Of a DNA stretch of 64,000 nt, positions 56,461 through 64,000 are shown piece by piece; positions within the stretch are counted from its first letter, which is position 1; each line of letters opens with the position of its first letter. The notes below the pieces were generated by a model. It did not search any database. It had not been told where the DNA came from and saw nothing but the letters and a program-made list of their open reading frames with translations. Both the position numbers and the translations under genes were made by a program. The stretch comes from Paramarasmius palmivorus. Lineage: Eukaryota > Basidiomycota > Agaricomycetes > Agaricales > Marasmiaceae. Where the stretch lies: the NCBI GenBank assembly GCA_037176845.1, contig JAYKXP010000002.1, positions 1 to 64,000 of the forward strand, in the 5' to 3' direction.

Positions 56461-57880
56461 ACATGAAACATCTCTTAAGACGATAAAGTTAAAGTTCCAG
56501 ATGTCCAAACACGCGATGGATTAGAGTACTTTAGTAGAGTTGTACTAATACCGTCCACTGAGTATTTATAGACATTTGCAAGGTAGCGAATCTACACGGT
56601 ATAGCTACCGTTTCCTCCGATGGGCTTGAAACAGGTGTAGTTCAATAGGTGTGGACCTGGTTTTCGCCTCCAGCACGCGCTCCCTTTCATCATCCTTCAT
56701 CGGCTACTACACCGAGCCTTCTACACACCGGTGATCCATCACCTCCAACATTCCAAGTATTCCGATACTCCTGAATAGTGAACCGCGTCGGATCCAATAA
56801 GTATACCAGCGGGAAAGGTCGTGGTCTTAGGCAAAGAAGTGCCCAGCACACTGGTCGTATTCGAGTGTCTTCCTTCGTAGACTCGTCGCCGCGTCCTGTT
56901 CAACCCGACTACTCAACCTATCGTTTTATCCGTCCTTTCTAAAATCGCTCATCGTACATCACAACCAACTCCCACCATAAAGCGCGTACGCTTTCCACGA
57001 TTAGGCTTGTAGACTGCGCCGTGAGCCGAGAAAGGAACGCCTTCATCTTCGTCGTCTTCTACTCCGTGTATCCAAATTTGGGACTGAGGTTGCGACATAG
57101 ATGGTTGGAAATGCCCCCGATCTCCGAGCTAGAAGGCCAATTGTGCGGGTGCATTGGGACGGAAATCGTTCAGGTTTGAACGCGTCTGTTCTTGGAATGA
57201 GAGCTCTAGGTTGTCGTCTTAACCTTGTACCGATCCTGCTATGTGCAACATTGTTCATGTTGGAAAAAGAATGTGCGGGTTTGGTGTATGGCGGTGGTGC
57301 TTTGGGCTAGTATCTTGAGATCTGGTTTCTGGGCGTTGTATCGGGCGCTGCAAGTATAGGGGGTCAACGCATTGGCAGCTGTTGTCAACGCGTAGTAGAC
57401 CTCCTAGAACGGCAGCGGCCGGTAAAGCCTGCGTTTTGTTGGTGGTTGGTAAGAGGCGGAGCGGGGATCTTGGATGCTAGCCAGAAAGTGACTGAGGAGA
57501 CGCATGACAAAAATGAGAAAGGTGGAGTTCGAGCGAGGAAAGACGGCCTGGAGGACCACGGTAACTCAGGAAAGAGCCGGCGATGTCGTCATCGTGCCGT
57601 TCCGAAATTGCAGGGTAATCTATCTATCTATCCAACGTGTCTCTGTTCTTTGCCATCAACCAAAAGTCGAAAAACCTTCTGATCCTCGAGCTACACCACG
57701 TTGACCTGTTTCTCTCAAACTCTTCTCTGGACCATCATATTCGCTCGCTTACTCTATCCCTCTCTTATTGCTATTTGTTCGTACTGGTTGTCAAGAACAT
57801 GGCCCATGGGATTCTGCGCGTCGTTGTTTACATACTCCTTACTCTATTCCTCCTAGCTGACACTATGAACATCCACCAGA
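56461..57880. other. TLP6 downstream flank and X7 leader region
   Basis: 56490-56640 mirrors the TLP downstream flanks of the left block (TTTATAGACATTTGCAAGGTAGC). 57570-57800 carries the conserved leader segment shared with X5 and X9 (GATGTCGTCATCG, TGGACCATCATATTCGCTC, TTCGTACTGG). No gene supported between. Confidence 0.4.
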
Positions 57881-57887
57881 ACCTACC

Positions 57888-58383
57888 GTGGCTTCCGCTA
57901 GGGATCGTGATTTTCCAGGAAAATGCGACCAACCTCGTATGCACCATGCGTTGATCAGCATAACAACCCGAAGAGCCTTAATCCTAGTCTTCCTAGGGCC
58001 TAGGCAGACTCAAATTGCTCGTAGACTTGCTTGGTACATTTGTCTAGACACAAACAGGTCAGGGCGAATCATAATATTCAACGGTAGACTCAGAAGGATG
58101 GTTTGGATCTGGACCGTGGCAAGGTGAGTGGCCATTGAACTCTTCGCGAGTGTCTGGACTCAATGAACGCACTGAGCGCTGGACCGTCAACTTTTTGGAG
58201 ATCCAGCGATTGCGAGGTCGAGAGCACCGGTTCGAGAGATGTTGGACAGTGTCAGTACTTGGTACTAGGCCTGCTCTGACGTCGTCAGACGACCTTGGAG
58301 TCGTGGTGTGCTGCGGTGCGAAGCAATATCCTATATCCTTTCGTACGGATGATGTAGCCGCCGGCCGGATCGTAGAAATGTGA
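57888..58383 (+). pseudogene. X7: internally deleted family X remnant
   Basis: The 5' part shows GATCGTGATTTTCC...AATGCGACCAACCTCGTATG, the counterpart of DLTIxxNATNIVHG, in a shifted frame. A GGTGAGTGG donor follows at ~58122. At 58290-58345 the sequence (GAGTCGTGGTGTGCTGC... ATATCC..TTTCG..GGATGA) resembles the coding end of intact family members (LSWWQATSDIPAFG plus stop). The large middle of the gene is missing. Confidence 0.5.
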
Positions 58384-59013
58384 GCCGAAATGCAATTAGC
58401 ACGAGTATTCAATATTCAACGTTCAACGCTGACCCGCGATGCGCAGCTTACTTGGTTTGGCGGAAGGATAGTAACACGCGAATACAAGGCCTTAGGCCTT
58501 GGCCCTTGGGCGTGTGTCGTACCCGCACTTGTATTTATTAGCTTGGTGCAAGTGAAATCCATTATTGATTCCAAAGGTCAAAGGATCCTGGTCACAATGT
58601 CGAGCTTGGAGCGGGAACAGACATGCTGCGGTCCATTGCGAGGCGACGAGCTCGACTTCATATGCCCTCTACCACCATTTAGGATCCAGAAACCTGTGAA
58701 TGCGCCTTCTCTCTTGAGTTCGTTTTCCTTACTCTCGGCGTCAAATTTGAACTCCACCAACTACAACGCACGAACTGTGATTATCTCTTCGCCCGGCATC
58801 CTTCCCCTAACTTGGTACCGAGCATCGCCGAAAACTCATCACATAGTAGGTGTTCATATACTTTATATGGATAGATGCTGTTCGTGCGAACAAGTGGGCT
58901 GTCAAAATAATACATGCCATATAGGCATGCTGCAAACCTGTTGTTCGTCTTCGTACCCTTTGCTCACAACCCTCACCAGCTTCGGACTCTTGTTCCTCTT
59001 CACCAAGACCACC
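58384..59013. other. Upstream flank of X8, repeated upstream of X10
   Basis: 58380-58700 (GTGAGCCGAAATGCA, CGCGATGCGC, GTGAAATCCAT, TCGAGCTTGGA) matches 62960-63140 upstream of X10. A leader with TTTGCTCACAACC precedes the ATG, as in X4 and X10. The 265-codon frame that runs from 58390 into X8 exon 1 is not a credible extension. Confidence 0.45.
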
Positions 59014-61193
59014 ATGGCCGTCATTGGAAGTCACAATTTCACAATCGGGTGCGCGACAAATATTGTGGAAGGTGATCAGCACAATCAAACCATCAACATC
59101 CGATTCGAAGCACGGCAAGAGCAGCAGCAGGCTCAGAGGAAAGAGGATGGGCTTGAGCTGATTGACGAAGTGAGTAGACCACCTTAACTCAACGTGAGTT
59201 GTAAAATGCTGATTAGACAATGAGCGCAGTATCGCAACATTCGTCTTGGCGACATCTACAAGGTCGAAGAAACTGGATTTGACGAACTCGAGGAATGTGA
59301 ACATGATGAGGATGGAAGATCTGTTCTTAGATGTACCGGTAAACGAACCTGGTACCGTGCAAGGCTCTACGGAGACGACAAAGTGTATACAGGGGTCACA
59401 TATAGTGGGAGAGAAGCGTCAAAGGTACCTTTACAGTTGCTCTATGTTGATTTGCTTGTTCATCCTGAATGGCAGCTTTGGAAGGAAGATTTTGTGAAAT
59501 ATTCTGGGTCACACAATCTCAGCGATTCTGCCGTGATTTGGCAGCTGTTGGGCATAAATCGTTCAAAGGTTCCTGCACTTATCTTTTATGACGGTTCGTG
59601 AACAACTTTATTGATTTGTGTGGTATTAAAAGCGCTTGTCTAGAGTGGCTACCTATGGCTCATTTCTGCTCAAGCATCGACAAAATTTGGACGATAATGT
59701 ATGCCAAGCTTCTATCTGTGAGCAATTTCTCTTCCAATACAGTAAATTGCTTATACATGTATCAGAGAACTTTACGGTGTGATCCCAGGGACCTCTGGTT
59801 GAACTCACAAAGCGGTCAATTCTCTTGCGGACCTCAGGGGCCATACTGCTCGAGTGCATTAACGCCAATAGATCAACATATTGTCGAGGACCTACGTTCT
59901 ACCGCAGACATGCTCCAAGCTGATATCTGTGTCCGGTATCTAACCAAATCATCTGCGAATCTCGACAAATACTTTTTAAATCTTGCCACCTTTCATCAAG
60001 GCGACCAATGCATCAACCATCTCTTTGGCATCGAGCATCATTGCTCTCATGCCTGCTTGTCCAACGGGAGAGACATTTTCGAATGGCACAACAACAACGA
60101 AGGTCTTTGGCAACGACGTGAGCCCTACAGCTACATTCACGACGAAGTTTTGGGCTTTCTCGGTAATTCGCGTTTTGGCACTATACATTCGGGTCGACAG
60201 CGTTTCGAGATTGCTAGAATAGCAGAAGGATTTGTATTAAGTGGTGTATACAATGCTTCCCTTCCATTTTATGATCGAGCACTTGTTCGAGGAATGACAC
60301 GGTCGGTGGCTATCTTGAGTGAGGCTGACATTATAAATACTAAGTTTTTTTGTTCCTTGCTAGATACTCATTGTACTTGGACTCGAGGTGGAGAGGAACC
60401 TCGGCTGTGCTTCAATGTGCCCGTAGCTATCCCTTTGATACACGCCAGACTTGGCTCTCTCAGGCTCACTACCACTTTGGGTGCGATCTTGATGGTATTG
60501 AAAGTTGTTGTACGTGTCCACCATTGTATTGTTCGAGTATATTTAATCTAACTGGATTTTAGATCATCTGGAATTTTACGCCAATATAAGCATTCGTCAT
60601 CCTCGGCCAAGGAGCACATCAGAATCCAAACATGACCAGTACGTCAATGCCAGTGGGCGGGATGATCCTACAATCTATCTCTATATTCGGCCACTCGCAA
60701 GACTATCAGACGTTGAGGATTGGCTAAACAGCGGGCCTTTCTGTTGGTCCTTCGACGAAAATGGCACAACTCAGATCCCAGAGTCCATGTGTGAACAACT
60801 TGGTCTACCCACCTTCACTCTTTCAAGTTTCTTCCCTCCTAGCGTGTCCTTGTATTCATTTTCGAAATACACATACGACGCCGTTCACAAATGGCAAGTC
60901 GCCAAAAAATTTGACCCCGCGACGCCCGATTTCGCTCGTTCCCTCGGATTTCCTATATTCGAGCGTCTCAGGCCAGAGAAGAGTCGATTCGAGGAGATTT
61001 TCAAAGGTACGTCGACTTTTACTGTTACCTACCAATACAACGATATATTCAATATCCTTTAGTAGAGGAACACAAAACACTGGAAGACTCGCCCAGCATG
61101 AGCGACTTTGGTGGATCATTCCTATGCCGGTTAACCAAGTCGTCGTGGTGGCTTCAAGTTGAAGCTGCGCCTGGTATCCCCATACTTGGATGA
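59014..61193 (+). CDS. X8: family X protein, function unknown
   Basis: Eight exons (59014-59169, 59230-59424, 59476-59593, 59644-59717, 59766-60301, 60364-60509, 60563-61006, 61063-61193) give 599 aa. The start MAVIGSHNFTIGCATNIVEG differs from the MAFxGT start of X1-X4 and matches X10, so X8 and X10 form a second subfamily. The intron between the WKEDF and LxGINRSK exons is absent, and the acidic-linker exon is missing. All core blocks are present (YRNIRLGDIYKVE, ARLYGDDKVYTGVTYSG, LLGINRSKVPALIFYD, INHLFGIEHHCSHAC, WLSQAHYHF, FCWSFDENGTTQIPE). The tail is a variant (SSWWLQVEAAPGIPILG). It appears intact. Confidence 0.77.
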
Positions 61194-62420
61194 TACTAGG
61201 AACAGTGTCTTGTTCCATCGAGTTCCATCTTTCGTTTCGTTTCGTTTCCTCGATCTATGCCAGTCGTACGATTTCTCTTCCTCAAAAGTTGGACCATGTT
61301 CCTCTGTTTCGTTCACTTATGCTACCTATTTCCTCTTTTTTTGTTCAACGCATCCCCTACGATTCATGGCTAGGCGGTGAATATTGAATGGCGTATCTGT
61401 TCCTGCCCTTTCAACTCGTCTCCTCATCCATAGCCAATGTCATGATATCGTTTCTGAAGCGCGCATTTATTGCCTTTCACGACCGAGTCAGCATAAATCA
61501 GTGAGAACGACAAGATGGGAACGAACTGGTACCTTCGACACAGGAGGCTGAGCAAGTGCACAAGCGCAAAATCGGAGAATCGTAGATCATGGCTTCACAG
61601 CCGTGAGCCAAGGTCGCTCGAAACTTGCTTTGAGTGCTCGGGGGCGGAGCGAAGTTTAACCTACAGATCGGCTTGTTCAGAGGCCCTCAAACGTCATGAC
61701 CAAAAGGAGTGTGCGACGCCCTTCCAGTAGGACGAAAGCAGCACCATCAATGAGTATGAGGTGTAAGCTACACCACGAGAGATCAGTGGCCTTTAGCCTG
61801 AGAATGAAGTGGCAAGTCCGACTCGAGCACTGGATAAAAGTTGGAATTTTGAAGCTTGGATGCGGGGCCCGGGGAAGTTGCGGGGAAGTCAAACATTGAA
61901 CTCCTTCGACGTCCATTTGAGATCAGCATCTGTCGTCTATGTAGATTTGACCCAGTGAGCTGTATAGAATGAAAGAAAAGCTCACCTTCTTCCTAATCAG
62001 TGTCAGACTCGAAAGCACAATGGAGCAACCAAACACTCCCTCGACTCTGTTTGTGGATCAGGGTCCATGTAAATCTCGACAGAAAGAATCGCGTACATTC
62101 TCTTCCGAGTCTTCCCGGAGAGTGAGAAACGGTTCGGAAACGCACTTTCCTAGGCGATTCGAAGTATGTACGTTGGAGGTGTTGGAGGTCGTGATGGGGA
62201 AGAATACCAGCTGGTACCAGTGTACATGTTGAAAAGACGTCGACCTGTACCGGAGGTGAGCGGACCGCGTGGTGGTAACTCATTGATGTCGTCATCGTCC
62301 AGCGCGTCTTTCCCATCAACGTTTCAACCTGAAAAACCTTTTGAAAACTTTTTGATCCTCGAGCTATACCACACCAACCGGTTTGACTCAGGCCCTTCTC
62401 TGGACCATCATATTCGCTCC
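61194..62420. other. Flank downstream of X8 and X9 leader
   Basis: 62270-62450 carries the leader segment shared with X5 and X7 (TGATGTCGTCATCG, CTTTTTGATCCTCGAGCTA, TGGACCATCATATTCGCTC). The rest shows no recognised gene. Confidence 0.4.
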
Positions 62421-62429
62421 ATTTATTCG

Positions 62430-62935
62430 TGCTGGTCGTCAAGAACATGGGAAGCTGCGAGTCTGCTGTTCGTTGTTTAGATACCCTTTATCCCATTCCT
62501 CCTTGTTGACGCTCCAAAAGTTCACCAGAACACCATGACTGCTGGTCAGGACAACTAGAAGAGCATTCATCCGGACTTGCAGGGTGACTGTCGAACTTTT
62601 CGCAAATGTCTGGATGCTGATTGAACACATCGAACGCAGTATCGTCAATTTATTCGCCTCAGGGATGGTACAAGTCGAAGCACTGGTTCATGAGATACCG
62701 GTCTTTGCTAATCGTGTTCAGTAGACCGAAGACGAGACATGTGGAGGGATTATTGGAGGTACGGCCAACAATTCTTCACTAGATACAACGACATTCTCAG
62801 CGCCTTTTGCAGAGGTGGAAGAGGGTAGTAGAGCTTGGCCAGCTCCGGCGAGAATGACTTTGAAGGGCCATCCTTGTCCCTGTTGTACAATTTGGCATGG
62901 TGAGAAGCCACGCCCAATATCCCTGCATTTGGATG
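62430..62935 (+). pseudogene. X9: internally deleted family X remnant
   Basis: The exon 2 start CAGTATCGTCAATTTATTCG lies at ~62638. At 62892-62935 the sequence TTGGCATGGTGAGAAGCC and ATATCCCTGCATTTGGATG matches the 3' coding end of the family (TGGTGGCAAGCCACG...ATATCCCTGCTTTCGGATGA in X4). About 1.5 kb of the normal gene is missing between the two ends. Confidence 0.55.
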
Positions 62936-63551
62936 CTCTGGATTGGCCATACGTCGAATGGTGAGCCGAAATGCAGTTAGCTGAATATCCAATGCTAATC
63001 CGCGATGCGCTCAAAGCTAAATCGATTCATTGGAAGCTTTGAATATCGTACCCACACCTGGCTGGACGCGAGTGAAATCCATCACTGGTTCTAAATATTA
63101 AAGAAGCTAGGCTACGGTTTCGAGCTTGGACTGTGCGCAGATATATACCGCAATCCTGCAAGAAAGTGTGCTCGTCCTCTGCGCACACCATGTCTAAAAA
63201 CCTGACCAGGTTCTTTCGCTCTTGATCTCTTCCACGCTATCGGCGGAGTCGAGTATCGGGACTTGGCAAGGCGTATATTTTGCACTGTCAACCAGCATTA
63301 CTCAATTGCAACGCACGATAATAATCAACCGCTCGCCATTTCAAGTTTCGCTCAGCCTCCATATTTTGGTCTACATCATCGAAGGCTTATCACGGGCATG
63401 TCATTGACGCTCGTCTACATATTTGTTCACGCGTCCCACTTGCCGCTTTAACTGCACGGGATGCTGTGCAGTGATGTTTTTTCTTTGTATCCTTTGTCCA
63501 CAACCGGTACCCTCACTTTTCAGCACCTTATACATCTTCGCTGAGACTACT
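62936..63551. other. Upstream flank of X10
   Basis: Repeats the flank upstream of X8 (58380-58980) with moderate divergence, ending in a TTTGTCCACAACC leader before the ATG. Confidence 0.45.
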
Positions 63552-64000
63552 ATGGCCGTCATTGGAAGTCGTGATCTCACGATTGGAAGTGCGATCAACA
63601 TCGTACACGGTGATCAGCGTAATCAAACTATTCAAGTTCGGGTACAGGGAACAGGGCGAGCAGGAAAGCAACGGCGGGTTCATGAGGAAGGAGATGGGCT
63701 TGAGTTGATTGACGAAGTGAGTAGACCGCCTGACTTAATTGTGAACGCTGGAACGCTGATTAGGAGTTGAGCGCAGTATCGTAACATTCACCTTGGCGAT
63801 ATCTACAAAGTCAAGCAAGTTGGATCTCGCGAGGTTTGGTACGATTGCATCGAGAATGGAAGACTCGACTTCAAGTGTGTCGAAAAACGAACCTATTATC
63901 ATGCAAAGGTCTACGGAGACGACAGGGTATATACAGGGATCACATATGGCGGGGAAGGTGCACCAGAGGTAGTTTCACGCCTGTTCTGCACGCTAAGCTT
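63552..64000 (+). CDS. X10: family X protein, 5' part (cut by window end)
   Basis: Exon 1 (63552-~63717) encodes MAVIGSRDLTIGSAINIVHG, DQRNQT, a basic stretch (GRAGKQRRVHEEG) and GLELIDE before a GTGAGT donor. Exon 2 begins after GCGCAG at ~63776: YRNIHLGDIYKVKQ, then KRTYYHAKVYGDDRVYTGIT and a donor near 63969. It is closest to X8. The rest is outside the window, so intactness cannot be judged. Confidence 0.7.

Noticed and set aside
58390..59187. 265-codon frame running into exon 1 of X8
   Set aside because: The other family members start at the MAxxGS methionine, and the upstream part is a repeated non-coding flank also found before X10.

Overview
The window looks like nuclear DNA of a basidiomycete fungus, most likely an Agaricomycete of the order Agaricales. 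Genes are cut by many short GT-AG introns (about 45-70 nt), intergenic gaps are short, and the recognisable families (fungal etherase-type glutathione transferase, class I sesquiterpene synthase, GPI-anchored aspartic protease, expanded isoprenylcysteine methyltransferases, small secreted eight-cysteine proteins) are typical of mushrooms. All exon joins were worked out by hand from splice sites and reading-frame continuity.

Layout. 0-1.1 kb: the broken 3' end of a Ty1/copia retrotransposon with its LTR, then a small inverted-repeat element. 2.3-4 kb: a decayed WRAP53/TCAB1-like WD40 gene. 4-15 kb: a left duplication block holding two GST genes, three copies of an unknown gene Y (one intact, two decayed) and three minus-strand copies of a secreted thaumatin-like/glycopeptide-type gene (TLP1-3). 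15.7-18.1 kb: a 5'-truncated FAD monooxygenase and a 5'-truncated, frameshifted MDR oxidoreductase placed head to head. 18.6-21.05 kb: an MFS transporter. 22.1-23.3 kb: a dense array of short hairpins, followed by an intron-containing tRNA-Thr. 24.3-28.5 kb: an intact sesquiterpene synthase and a GPI-anchored aspartic protease. 28.6-35.8 kb: three ICMT-like methyltransferase genes flanking a secreted type-B carboxylesterase.

37-64 kb is dominated by a tandem multigene family of unknown function, here called family X. There are three intact copies plus one nearly intact in 37-49 kb or at 59 kb (X1, X3, X4, X8 intact; X2 with a 3' frameshift), one copy cut by the window edge (X10), and four decayed or internally deleted remnants (X5, X6, X7, X9). 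Three plus-strand TLP copies (TLP4-6) are interleaved with the remnants. TLP1-3 and TLP4-6 share coding sequence, TATA promoters and flanks, and lie in opposite orientation about 37 kb apart, so the two blocks are related by inverted duplication.

The window is an accessory, rapidly duplicating region: gene families expand locally, many copies are dying, and transposon remnants are present. The likely working genes are for secretion or wall interaction (TLPs, aspartic protease), detoxification and secondary metabolism (GSTs, terpene synthase, MFS transporter) and methyl-ester chemistry (ICMTs, esterase). The two most unusual items are family X, which I cannot assign to any characterised protein family, and the hairpin array at 22.1-23.3 kb.
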